Origin: Scolanthus callimorphus
Taxonomy: Eukaryota > Cnidaria > Anthozoa > Actiniaria > Edwardsiidae
Direction: 5' to 3'
NCBI GenBank assembly: GCA_033964015.1
Contig: CM066916.1
Coordinates: 11,758,501 to 11,822,500, forward strand
Length of the DNA stretch: 64,000 bases
How positions within the stretch are numbered: position 1 is the stretch's first letter; every line of letters starts with the position of its first letter. A program made the translations under genes and the position numbers. The notes under the pieces are model-generated. The model did no database searches and was not told where the DNA came from. It saw only the letters and a program-made list of their open reading frames with translations. Shown here piece after piece: positions 1 through 11,699 of the stretch.

Positions 1-251
1 TTGTCGTAAAACAAATCCAAACAAACTTTTCCCATATTTAGCTAGTCTGACCTTGCCAATCTAATGCAGTAGTGAAGTATGGAGTTGGTACCCTTAGGGG
101 ACATGTAGTGATTAACAGATAATACGCTCACCCAGCGCTACTCGCGGCATGACATCACACGTCCTCTAACCGAGTTTTAGAAAAAAGCGAAGTAATGTCG
201 ATAGTGGCCTTTAGCACTTGTAATCTGCAACCTTTTAATACCTGAAAACGT

Positions 252-681
252 TTTATCAGCCAGGCATCGAATCTTTCCTCGGGACAAACTAAACTGATTT
301 ACCTATCAAACGTTTTTTCCAGGATTGACGACAGTATCTGATTTCTTCCGGTGTTGTTACTAGAATGAAGAACACCGATTACTGTTTACTGTATGTCGGA
401 AGGGAATGAATAAGCAAATTGTTGGTATAAAGTGATATCGAGGACGGATAGAGGTGATTAAAACGTTCTATCTCAAGTCGTGAGTCGTCAAGTTAATAGC
501 GCATGCGCAGCTTTTGGAGCGAGGATCAACGATATTTTATGACCCTAATTTATTAATGCATATGATCCTTTTCGAAGCTTTTTATTAACCAGACTTCGAA
601 TATTTTTTCATGAAAACCGTAAGACCGATTCACCTATCAAACGTTTTCCCAGTATCAATGACAGTATCTGTTTACTTCCGG
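252..681. repeat. Diverged direct duplication, about 100 bp, 330 bp apart
   Basis: Positions 252-350 and 582-681 share the same order of words, including a core reading CCTATCAAACGTTTT followed by GACAGTATCTG and TTCCGG. The copies differ by scattered substitutions and small gaps, so this is an old duplication or two copies of a dispersed repeat. No coding potential is visible in the first 1.2 kb. Confidence 0.6.
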
Positions 682-960
682 AGGTAATCTACGGCTTCCG
701 CCATATCGTCTTACGGTCTACGGTACACGTCTGTACAGTATTCTTTTCCGTCTGAATCTCGTCCGTTAGGCGACGAGCCAAATGCTCTGCAGGAATTTGG
801 CAGACCTTGATTCTAGGACTTCCAGTTTAACGAATTCGCCTTAATTGTGACAGAAACGTCTTACGGAAGTCCTTGGATTATTTGTTCTTATGGCGGGGGT
901 TTCTTTTAATTTTATTTGAATCTTGGCCGTTAAAACGATGAGTTCGGTGGTCCTAAATCT

Positions 961-1070
961 ACTACGCATGCGCAAGAAATTGGATTCCTCCAGAGCCTTT
1001 GGCTCGTCACCTTCCGCTGGCCAGACGACCGAAGGCTCTGGGAACGAGATTGCTTTGACGAGCATGCGCT
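961..1070. repeat. MITE-like inverted repeat of the CCAGAGCC family
   Basis: Arms at about 961-1000 and 1029-1068 are inverted copies of each other, built around GCATGCGC at the outside and CCAGAGCC inside. Similar CCAGAGCC / GGCTCTGG units recur at 38.7-39.4 kb, 62.8 kb and 63.65-63.8 kb, which supports a dispersed non-autonomous family. No transposase is visible. Confidence 0.5.
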
Positions 1071-1224
1071 CTTGTACCCAGAGGGTTTCCGCATGCTTCA
1101 ATCGGATACAAAACATTGGCGCACTTCCCTCCTCCTTCGTCCCCTCAATGTTGCTCGTGTGGCTGAACTAAAGGAATCAGAACAAATCGTTTTCAGCCAA
1201 CATTGACGGAGGAAGGGTATTGCC

Positions 1225-1660
1225 AATTAAACCAAGGGAAAGTTGCGTGTCAACCTAGGGAAGTGGCAAGTAAACAATAGACAAAGGAAAGTGGCGAAGT
1301 AAACCGCCAAGGGACGTGGCAAGTGAAACCAAGAAAAGTGGCATGTAAACAAAGGAAAGTTGCATGGGAACCAAGGGAAGTGACAAGTAAACAATAGACA
1401 AAGGGAAGTGGCATGCAAGTAAACCAAGGGAAGTGGCAAGTGAACTAAGGGAAGTGGCAAGTGAACTAAGGGAAGTGGCATGTAAACAAAGGTAAGTGGC
1501 AAGTAAACCAAGGGAAGTGACAAGTAAAAAAAGGAAAGTGGCAAGTAAGCCAAAGGAAGTGTCAAGTAAACAAAGCGAAGTATCAAGTAAACCAAGGGAA
1601 GCGGCAACTAAACCAAGGGAAGTGGCAAGTGAACTAAGGGAAGGGCAAGTAAGAAAACCA
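1225..1660. repeat. 21-bp minisatellite
   Basis: About 20 imperfect units of a 21-bp word, typified by AACTAAGGGAAGTGGCAAG, run head to tail; the left half is more degenerate. Because 21 is a multiple of three, long open frames appear by chance on both strands (for example 1227-1607 minus and 1496-1906 plus). These frames are artefacts of the repeat rather than genes. Confidence 0.85.
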
Positions 1661-1774
1661 ACTTCTTTTGCATTTCATTGCTGCATTTCATTAGCTAGAC
1701 GACTTTCTCCTCACAATCCGCGTGCTCTGATTGGCCGATTGTTGATTGGCAAACATGCATATAATTCGACATTT

Positions 1775-2560
1775 AATTTCGTTTCTGTCGATCTTCACCG
1801 CAGCCTCTTACGGTCACCACAACGCCCTACTGACTGTCGCCAGAGCCTTCTACTCGCGCTTGAGCAGTTAATTTTGAGAGTCAAGGAAGCTCTGGATAGA
1901 AGATAGTATTCTTCTTCGCAGGGTTGATCATCATGAGAACAATGTTCTGTGGACTGTATCATGGAGTACTATGCCGCGATTGCATCCAGTCACGAAGCCT
2001 CAAACAAAGTTTCGAAACACTACACTAAACAAACACAAAAAGTTTTCCATGTTAAGTTAACCCTGTTTATACTAAACATGACGTACATCAGGGGTGTGCA
2101 ATATCTCCTAACCGCCCTATTGTCACCAGAGCGTTCTACTCGCAACGTTTTCGAGATTCGAGGAAGCTCTGGGTAGCAGATAGTATGCTTCTGAGCAGGA
2201 TGAATGACATCTTGCATTTCATTTCAGTCGATCCTCAACGCATCCTCCTACGGTAACAACTTGTTATGCCATCGGAGGGCGTGGCAACGTATTTGAAGAC
2301 TTTTGGCCCTTTTGGTCAAGGAAGCTCGGATAGGAGATTCTTCCGAACAGGGTTGATCATCATGAGAACTATGTGAAGGACATCTTTCTGTAGATTGCAT
2401 GATGGAGTTTTAACGCCCCGCAAAATTAATCCGTTATTGCATCCAGTCACAAAGCCTCAAACAAGAAAGTAGAAACACTACACTAAACAAACAGAAACGG
2501 TTTGCTTTTTTTATGCTAAACAAGGGGTACAGCAGGGATATGCGATATCTCCTAAGCTCT
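1775..2560. repeat. Tandem duplication, about 440-bp unit
   Basis: Landmarks recur about 440 bp apart: the GTCGATC...TACGGT word (1786 and 2228), GGGTTGATCATCATGAGAAC (1921 and about 2350), TGCATCCAGTCAC (1981 and about 2438) and GATATCTCCTAA-type ends (about 2100 and 2545). The units differ by substitutions and indels. No product is recognised; small open frames here are not conserved between the two copies. Confidence 0.7.
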
Positions 2561-2874
2561 GTGAACCGATGGACCATATCGATCTTATCTGTTCATTTAC
2601 TTTTGACTACTAGTGCATGGAGCTAGCCCACACTTATCGTTGGGTTTGTGCCGAGTCGTTCGAAAAACTCGCGGGCCACGGACTTGTGTATCTTCCTTGT
2701 AACACAAACTTGTGCAGAAAAGGCGTCGGGTGAGATGGCGAACATTCATTCATTTCTTACGACCATCATGCCCTATCGTCTGGTACCATCAGAAGAATGG
2801 TATAGGTGAAACTGGTCTAGAATCCTCGTGCATTTATGTAGGCACAATATAATATAAGGGGTCACTAACGCGGT

Positions 2875-3112
2875 CACGCAATGGAAAGTTAAGCACGCAT
2901 CAGACAAAATTCACTGTAAGAAACGCCAAGTACAGTCGCGCATCACGCAACCTTCAAGACACGCAAAGTTCAGTCACGCGTCACGCAACCTTCACTTAGA
3001 CTCGCAAAGTTCAGTCACGCATCACGCAACCTTCACTTAGAAGCGCAAAGTGCTCTCACGAATCACCCAACCTTCACTTAGACACGCAAAGTACAGTCAC
3101 GCAAACATCAAT
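2875..3112. repeat. 41-bp tandem repeat
   Basis: Four to five imperfect units with a 41-bp period, each containing CACGCAACCTTCACTTAGA and CGCAAAGT(T/A)CAGTCACGC. The first units are the most degenerate. No gene is associated with the array. Confidence 0.8.
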
Positions 3113-4464
3113 AAAATGATGCGCCATCCTTTTTCCAGCAATTTACTCTCTGAAATAACATCTGAATGGCTTTTGAGAGCAGTGCCACGGTAGCATGTCA
3201 GGATGTAGTTAGTGCGTTGCCATGGCTACCACTCCTTCTCTGCTGGCGATTTCTAGGGCGGTTTATGAAGATTAGAGTTAAGTAGTTTGTATAGCGCTAG
3301 CAAAACATCGTCAGAATTAAGGCAATAAGAAGATCAACAACGGTTAACAAGCTCCAGACATGTGGCCATCCATACAGAGGAGAGAGATGCCATTCTGTCA
3401 ATAATCCCCCGTGGGTAATGACCTCATATTCCTAGTGAAATCAACTCCCGTGCAATAATGGGAATTTAAGCCTTATAACATTTTGACTACACCACATGGT
3501 TGACTATGCATCACAGGACGTCTCACTTCAATCTGTTTTACGGCCCATATTTGCCAAACAGTTTGGAAACGTTTTTGCTAGAGATCTATAGAACATAAAT
3601 ACCTTAAGCCTTTTATTATGAAATTTCTTAGTTAATCTTCTAAAGAGGGCTTATTTGACGAGCAGCACTCATTTGCCGAGCGGCAGCACCAATAAAAAGG
3701 CATGATAAATATCGCCAAAAATATTGCGATTTAATTACGACACTTCCCCTTAACTGATCTAGCAAGCACATGTGCGGTGATTCCCGCTGATTCCTGAGTA
3801 AAGCATGCTTTAACTCCACTTTACTATGAAAAACTACATTAAGAAATAGTATTGTTTTACCGCACTAGCTGGGTTTTGATTTATATTGTTTAAATAGTTT
3901 GCAGTCGGTAATGCAAGAAAAAGAAAGGTTTCTGTCCGTCATCTATGCCAAGTAGGTATATTTACAAATAAATATAGCATTTTAGCAAGTAAAGTAAACA
4001 CCATATAGCAACCTAATAGTCATGATAACTTTGAAGCAGTGTCTTTTTGCATACCCGTCTGTTAGTTATGGTAAAATTACTAGAAGAAGCACATCTACAT
4101 TGACACAGATTGTAAAAATTCTCGGACTCATTTAGAGATAAAGCGTTTCCTAGGGTAATACCTCGACTTACCTCTGAAGAGAAAGCAGGGATTCCGAGTT
4201 CTTTTAAGGTAGCAGTGTGCCGAATTTCGAGCACTTTTGTTAATAATAATAATTCGCAGTCTGGGGAATTCGCGATACGCGTGCTGTGGAGGTCAGCAGC
4301 CGAGGAGGACACAGGGCACCCGAGTGATGACAAGATCAAAATAAAACAACAAAACTTGGTGGATGATGGAAATAAAGACCTAATAAATAAGACTTAGAGA
4401 TACTAATATTAAGAAGTAGCAGGACGACGATAAATCTTTTTAGAGATGGAATATAGTAGGGACT
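3113..4464. other. Non-genic interval, nothing recognised
   Basis: AT-rich sequence with only short open frames. The frames at 4013-4339 (minus) and 4215-4397 (plus) overlap each other on opposite strands and match no family I know. I see no RNA gene or clear exon. Confidence 0.5.
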
Positions 4465-4675
4465 ATACAATCGGGGGTGGAAGCTGAATAATGAATTATG
4501 AATTGCGTCGAAAAGTCGAGGAATAATGAATAAGAAGTTCCTACATTAAATGAATAATGGTTGTGTGAATAATGAATAACGCCTAAATAATGAAAAGGAA
4601 TAATGAATAATTAAAGAAAAATGTCAAATAATAAGGAATAAGGTCCACTTATTCAGCTTCCACCCCCGATATACA
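4465..4675. mobile_element. MITE with 22-bp terminal inverted repeats and 5-bp target duplication
   Basis: The ends ATCGGGGGTGGAAGCTGAAT (from 4470) and its reverse complement (ending 4670) form a perfect 22-bp terminal inverted repeat. The flanks carry ATACA on both sides (4465-4469 and 4671-4675), consistent with a 5-bp target-site duplication. The 200-bp body has no coding capacity and is made of AATAATGAATAA-like words. This is a non-autonomous DNA transposon; the superfamily is not determined. Confidence 0.85.
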
Positions 4676-5509
4676 ACCTTAAGGTGTTTACTTTTACCTA
4701 TAAGGTTGTTAATGCCCACTTTATTCTTAGTTTTCTTCTTGTGAAACTTTAAAGCCTCCGACCACGATTTTCCTCACGAAAATAAATTTTGCAGAGCCCC
4801 ATAAAGTCCGTGAAAAACTTAATCACCCATGGCTAAAAAAGAAAGGATTCGTCCATCCACAAAATCCAAACAATTCCCATACCATGGGAACCTTTTCCCA
4901 TGGATAGTTCTGTGTGCTAGTTTCTTGTGATGCCGAAGACGATTCGAGAACACAAGGGCACTATAGAGCCAGATATTTGTAGGCGAGGGGAGGGACGGGT
5001 TGATCCTAGAATCTTGACCTCTTCTAGCTGAATTCGTTGTCTCAGGATGTGTTTTTCAAATACCGAATTTCTCGGTGAAACAAAACGAGTACAGGTGTGA
5101 TTTTACAGAATGTGCTTATTCTCGGAAATACGCTAGTGTTGGGGGATCTTGATCAGAAGCTACTTTAGGGGTCAGAGAAGCCTTACCATTCAGTTACCAT
5201 TTTAGTGTTGACAAGATCGAACAATCTGAGTCTGAGAAAGCATCTATTCTCTTTGCCACATTGGGGAGCCTAAGCCAGCCGCCATTTTGTCAGCCTAGCA
5301 ACAAACCGAACCGGAGAAAGAATCATTTACATCAGCTGGTTTAAGGAATGTAGTGGGATATTTCGAGATATTATCGAGCCAACTTGGAAAGTTATCATGG
5401 GCATTGATCTTGATCCAAGCAGCATTTCTCGGCTTTAATCAAAGAAATGCACTTTGCTACTAGTATGCTTAATGATTGATTTTGCCATATCACTGCGTCA
5501 CGTTTTAGC
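4676..5509. other. Non-genic interval, nothing recognised
   Basis: No open frame of useful length and no motif I can name between the MITE and the LINE remnant. Confidence 0.5.
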
Positions 5510-5802
5510 TTGCACTGGTTGCCAGTCAGATATCGGATTGACTTTAAGATCTGCCTCTTGACCTATAAGGCAATGGATTTGCACCCAGCTACCTTAGCGA
5601 GCTAAGAATCGATATCATTTGAGATCATCAGATGAGCTCTTGCTCTGCATGCCGCGTGGAATCACTAAGAAGACCCTAGGTGAGGGCATTTATAGTTGCA
5701 GCCCGTAGATTAGTATGGAATTCCCTTCCAGCTGAGCTGCGAGGCAAGAGCGATATTAACGATTTTAAACTCAAAGCGCACTTTTTTACAAGGCACTTTT
5801 AA
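5510..5802 (+). pseudogene. Decayed C-terminal tail of a CR1/L2-like LINE reverse transcriptase
   Basis: From 5510 the plus strand reads LHWLPVRYRIDFKICLLTYK, then reaches a stop about 95 bp downstream. From 5680 to 5802 another segment reads VRAFIVAARRLVWNSLPAEL and ends ...FKLKAHFFTRHF-stop. These are the typical C-terminal signatures (LHWLPV, RxWNSLP, FKxxLKTxLF) of CR1/L2-clade non-LTR retrotransposon polymerases. The joining region contains stops and a frame change, and no catalytic domain is present, so this is a dead 5'-truncated copy. Confidence 0.8.
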
Positions 5803-6301
5803 ACACCTACGTCGTACTTCTCTTAGCTTTCTTTACTTTTATATAATTACTAGCTGATGCCCGTGAAAAATTCACGGAGTGTAAGGGGGAAATTTACTAA
5901 AAGTGTTCTCTGTTTAAAAAAAGAAAACGGGGAAACAAATCACAATGGCCATATGGATGTGGGGAGGGGTTCATGATTTCCCCCTTCCATAAACTGCTGG
6001 ATTTACATTACTAATAACCTCCCATCAGCATGAGTACCCCGTCCCACCATGCCGAAATAAATAAAGTGAGCCCAAAAGGATTTTTTTTTTTTTGCACTGG
6101 TCTCCCTGCTTGGTTTGACAAAATCACGCGTGTGTCAGTCTCTCAAATCGGTCAAAGAACCCGTGAAAATCGAAAGCGCAATTTGACTTCGGAATTGTTT
6201 GTATGTTTATCATATCTCAGCGAGTGGAGAGTGGAAACAGGTCAAGCAAAAATGGTCAAAGGACTAATAATTTTTTTAGTTTATATTATTTATATTTTTT
6301 C

Positions 6302-6875
6302 GGCTTTATCCCTCGCTTAAAAAAATGCTTGAATTAGAACTTAGACCAAAGTGAATCTTTTCCAACAAAAACATGCCCACTGGAGGGATTTCCTCCTTCT
6401 CTTCGGGATTGTGTCCTTCGTTTTGCGATAGAGCCGTCAGGATTTATACTTAGAGAATATTGTTCATGACTTTCACGGACTTTGTTTTGTAAATGTGTCA
6501 TTTCGACTTAGCATGACTTAGCGCGTGCTCCGGGGGAAGCAATGTAGTGTGTACGTTTGTTGAAACTTGAATGAAAATTTTTCTCAGCTCAAATCTTTCA
6601 AGTTAGAATTATCCCTGCACATTCCTGTATGTAATCTGTAAGAGAACCATTTAGGTTTGAATGTCAATGGTGCTTTCGGCTGCGCGAACCGAGTTCTTTT
6701 TTAGTTTCTGTGGGAGAATTCAACATGGCGGCGATGGCGGCTTTGTCCCTCGCTTAAGAAATCGCTTGAATTAGAACTTAGCCCGAGGTGAATCTTTTCC
6801 AACAAAAACACGCTCATGGTCCAGATTTCCACCTTCCCTTCGGGTTTGCGAACTTCTTTTGGCGGCACAGCTTCA
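6302..6875. repeat. Direct repeat, about 112 bp, two copies 437 bp apart
   Basis: Copy 1 (6302-6413) and copy 2 (6739-6851) share CCTCGCTTAA, TTGAATTAGAACTTAG and GTGAATCTTTTCCAACAAAA in the same order, with weaker similarity continuing for about 25 bp. Just before copy 2 there is an ATG at 6725 in the context CAACATGGCGGC, which opens only a ten-codon frame. Confidence 0.75.
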
Positions 6876-9800
6876 GGGCTGAGCGGAGCGAGTGTCGACA
6901 CGATTTTCCTTACGGTATTAATATATAGATATTTTTAAGTCTTTAATACATTAGCTTCTGTATAAGTATTTTATTTAATATGTTCTATTTATGATTTGTA
7001 ATTATATTTTTAATACTGTATTGTTATGCGTATTTGATCAAATTATTTGTTAATCTGCGCAATATAAATTATTAAATTAAATTGATCAGTCTCACCTTTT
7101 TGATAAAGACTTGTATTGATGTTGCTGGGAGAAATTGTATATTGATCACCTGGATGGATGTAAAGATGGAAGCGTCCTAGCCACGCCTTAGGCTAAAATT
7201 GAGATTGAGCTACACATGAGGGAAGAGCATGCCAAACATACAAGCTGTACGTACACACAGTTTATCTACATTCGCCAGTGATGGGAATGACCTAGGGCAG
7301 TTAGTTGTTGAGATATCTTAACAGGAAAACACTAGTTTGAAAAAACTGTGCATAACATTTCGAACTGGGTCAATTCTGCTTTATTGCAGTTTCGCCCGAG
7401 AAGAATGACAAATAATACAACAATTAAATATTTATGTCGTCTGTCATCAAGATAATCATTATTCGCCTATTATTCAATAGGCAAGATTCACAAAGATGTT
7501 TTTTTTAATCCAACTTGATTAAAGAAATTTCAGATTTGCATCAAAGTTGTAAAACTAAAATAAACAAAATATCAGTTAGCAGAAAAGTATCGTTGTTCTT
7601 CATTTGAAGACGGATTATTTCATCTACTTCTAAAAGCAGCCGATTTCCCTCTATACACCATAGTTTTTTATTGAGCAGCTGAAATAACTAGTCCGTTTAT
7701 ACATTTGCGTAGTGTTTAACTATCCTTTTAACCCTCCTCACATAAGTCAAGTGGATCTAGTTTGTATCTACTTTTCGAAAAATTCACTCCTTTCGGACAC
7801 GATGAGTGAGGTTCTTCATTTAGGAGAGATAAAAATGGCGCTAGTTACTCAAAACGCATTATGCACGATGTTGTTAGCTTCACTGAACCAGCTTGCTAAA
7901 GATCTCTTACCGGGAAATCTTGAGTTGTAAGGGTTTTCGTCGGGCTTGGATATCTCAATGTCTGACTCCTACGTATGAACGCCACGGCACATTTGGTGTG
8001 TTTGTGGAACACAGAATCAAGTCCTTATCAGCTGACTGCGATTTGGGTTTCAAATGTTCAGGATGAAGTCAAGTGAAGGCTTTTAAGATGCTTCTAGCCA
8101 AGTTCTGTCCGTCAGAGTACTCGTTTGAATGGTATGCCACTGGTGAATTTCTCACATGATTCCGTGCATACTATACTACTATCTGTACAAAGCCATAAAG
8201 TGATCCAAGGGTGAACTTTCAATTCTTTTTAGACTCCCTCAAGATCGGAAGATGGCCTTGCAATTGTCGAGCTTTGACACAAACCCTCATTCAGTCCGCA
8301 AAATAGAAGGATGCTTGGTATGACAGCGCAAGAAAGCAGTCTTTCAGATCTGGTGAAGTGATGTGCGTGGTAATATTTGGCGGAGTTTTGGCTCGCGGTA
8401 ACCACTTAACACTCCGATATATCAACGCTGAATTTCCGACAAATTACACGCTGCTGAGTAATGGTTTGGTTCTTAATAGCAGTCCACAGTTGATGTGGCT
8501 AACTTGATGAACGGCAAGCCACATTAAGATCCAGCGAAACAAAACCTTTTATTAACAGCCACTTCAAAGTTGAGCATGATCTTCTCTTATCCCATTAGCG
8601 TGATCGAGTCAACATTACTCTTTCTTGATTAAACTATTTATATGTGCACTTCGGATTATTTTTAACTTCACGATTTAAACTCAAGTACTTCATGAGTGTG
8701 CAACCGATGTTCTTATTTTATAAAAACGCGCCAGACGTTCACCCCGAGGCAAACGAGAACCAACGAGAACCAAGGGAAAAAAAGACACAATTACAAGAAA
8801 CTCATACTCCCACCTGGGTCTAAGTATTTCTTCCGTCAGTTTTCTTTTCAGAGCCGTGTGTTCGCCCCACCTTCAAGCTTCTCGTCTAAGTATTTCTCTC
8901 GAAGCGACTAGTTTTGGAGCTGCCGTGCGTGGTATTGTTTTACCAATATCAGCATCGAAAATATCTCAGTGCCTCAGTAGAACATTGCTCGAGCAATTCC
9001 AAGTGGTTTTGGGTCACCACAGGCATTAATCATACTCATATTGAATCTCTAGTGATAACTCTTGGCGTCAATTGCGTCGGCTTACGGAGTCTTACACGAA
9101 TCGGACAAAGGGAAGACTAATGTATGTCGGGATGAGGCACATATTTACGAGATAAAATAGCAATAAAGTCTGTTAAGCTTGCTGAAATAACCCCAAAAGA
9201 GACAAAACCTGGCTATTACTGCAACTGGGATTAGTTCAAATGAATTCATAAATCAACCTGCATTGACAGTCAGCGTGAGGACTAGTTAATGTGCCTGCGC
9301 ATGTGTAGTGTTTTGTGCTACTATCAAAAGTGGGGCGTAATTGTAAAACCTTACATAGCAAGATGTCATCGCTGCGTAAATCTGCTGGCTTTTTTTTGTC
9401 GCATCTGCGTGATCTGAGAAAAAGCACTACATTTTTAACAAATGCATCACGTGACGTATAAAAAGCGCGCATTTCCGGCGCGACCGCAAAGCATGACGGA
9501 TATTCGACCACGAATAAATTATCAGATGTCAGATGCCGTTGATTACCTTAGTAATATAGGTATCAGGACTATAAAGTCTACAGCTATGACGTTTATTGCG
9601 CTATAAGCGCCTTTATCCAAGACCATTCAACAGTTCGAGTCAGCCACAAACCAACAACTTCCGTTACATTAAAAACCTTTTATAGACCAACGGAACTGGG
9701 ATCAGCCTCACTCGATGAGAAAAAACTAGCAGACTTTTGCAGTGAAGTTCTTGCTATGCTGCGCTAAATGCTAAATACTTTTGTGCGGGGTCGAGAAAGC

Positions 9801-11600
9801 CGGATATTTTGTTTTATATGAACCAGATGTCGATATCTTCTAACGAGTTTACGCCGCTTGTGCGTCCAGCTGTGTGTGACCCATATTTCCCGCGAGAACC
9901 TGACCGATTATTCCTAATCCAACGCGAATTGCGACAAAAAAGGCAAACGTCACAAAGGAGCACTTTAACTCGGCACTTCTATTGATATAGCTTCTCTACA
10001 ATGGTTGCCTAATCACCGATATATACCTATAACTAACTATCACTGATGCAAGAATAACATGATAGTGTTAATTCTTGTGATTATTATGTTGATGGCCAAG
10101 CTGTCAGGAGTGATTTACGGATTGCGGTATCAGGCAAGGCTTTATGGTATCGATAAACTGTGTGCTAAAAAATGATATCCCACGAACGACCCCTAAAACG
10201 CCGCACATCATTGTCGTTTTCAATCATTGCCATTGTTGATCAAAACAATTGCTACTGAAAACAAGAACCCCGATATGAATGCCTAAAAACCTTCCTGGTT
10301 CCATTTCGGTAGGTCACAGCATAAACTACAAACAACTATCGACATATTATGGAGATTTTTTTTACCTTTTTTGAAAACACGTTCTTGGCTACGTTCTTTC
10401 GGCGACTTTCGTTTGACCCACGGTTTAGTAGAATCACTCACTCAAGCTCTTGACTGATAAATAAAATAAAGAGCGCCCACGTTAATTTTCGTGGTGGACA
10501 AAGAAACGCTACAAACATGCCGTGCGTCTCCATGGTTCCATTACCCAACCAGACCCGACAATCGACCCGAGGTCTAATTATTTTAAGCTCACCACTTTTA
10601 TACTTTGATACCTTGGGGCAGGGTAAACCTCGAGTGGCGCTCCTCAACTGGCGGATACAGTTGGCGGCGATCCCAAGTATTAAGATTTTTAACAAAGTAA
10701 AGCACATGCGTTCTGCTGTTCCTTGCGGCACTTACTGCATCTGATACCTTGTGTCATATTTACAGAGTCTAAGTGATGTGCGCCTCGCATCAGCGGTCTA
10801 TAATGTATGCCACAGGAGGCCCTATTGCGCCCTGTTGTGGATTGATGAGTTTAATATACACGCTACACTTTATAAACGTCTATGTGCTGATACCAAACTC
10901 CTGACAGACAAAACTAGACCCAAAGTCAGTGTTATAGTTTGTCTTAGGTTATGCTCAAATACAGTTAAGTTGAAGTGCTACATATTTGTGTGATCGAGTA
11001 AATCGCGTATCTTAGTGCTATTAATATGTAATCAGGAAAATTTGGTTCGATTCTGCGACATATCAGGGCGAGTTTGTTAGAGCCGTGGTTCGTATTTTTG
11101 GAAGGCGAGACCAAACGAGCCCTGATAGTTTACAGAATCGAGTCAACTTTGTCCCGCTATATTTCATCCCACCGAAACGTTCAGGACAGAAAAAAAATTG
11201 TGTGTTCCCAGCTAGAACGATGGCATTGGTTAACTGACAAATTGGTTCTGATAATTAACTAAGCTTTAGTGTTATGAACTTCATTTTTCCGTCGCGAACA
11301 GAAACCATTGAAGGTTTTGCCGTCGGGAATTTTTCAAATTATGTTTACGCTTATCATTTTACAAAATGAATTTAGGTTTTTAACTAGTTCTCCAGTCTGT
11401 TGCTTGAATTTTAGATGAACTGTCCATGATATCTTCGCATATCAGGACAGTGTCCTAATACCGTAGAATATTAGGACAGTAGACCTCATTTCTGATTGGC
11501 TGAGGAACTATACGTGGGATGATGAAATTGTTTACCGATGTAGTTCACAATTTACAGGTGTTGAAATAGACATAAATCTACTGTGAGCTTCGCGTTGGTG
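6876..11600. other. Long interval without a recognisable gene
   Basis: Only short open frames, none longer than about 100 codons and none with a family signature (for example 9236-9511 minus, 10438-10731 minus). No tRNA, rRNA or clear transposon boundary was seen. A single-exon gene of known family is unlikely here, but small exons of an unrecognised gene cannot be excluded. Confidence 0.4.
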
Positions 11601-11623
11601 CTACTCTTTCCCGCGCTCGACTA

Positions 11624-11688
11624 TGCGCATGCGCGATGACCTCTCTAACACGCAAACACGAGGTCACGTGAACAACGGTCACGTGACT
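11624..11688. promoter_or_regulatory. Candidate promoter-like cluster: NRF1 palindrome plus two CACGTG boxes
   Basis: TGCGCATGCGC (11624-11634) matches the NRF1 consensus. It is followed by TCACGTGA (11664-11671) and GTCACGTGAC (11679-11688), both E-box/USF/MITF-type palindromes, in a locally CpG-rich patch of an otherwise AT-rich region. In animals such clusters often mark promoters. No recognisable coding exon follows, so the role is unproven. Confidence 0.3.
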
Positions 11689-11699
11689 GTCAGCGCTTC

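Noticed and set aside
1227..1906. Long open frames on both strands (126 and 136 codons)
   Set aside because: They come from a 21-bp minisatellite whose period is a multiple of three; the amino-acid repeats have no independent support.
9236..9511. 91-codon minus frame
   Set aside because: No recognisable domain, overlapping AT-rich sequence, and no splice context; considered chance.
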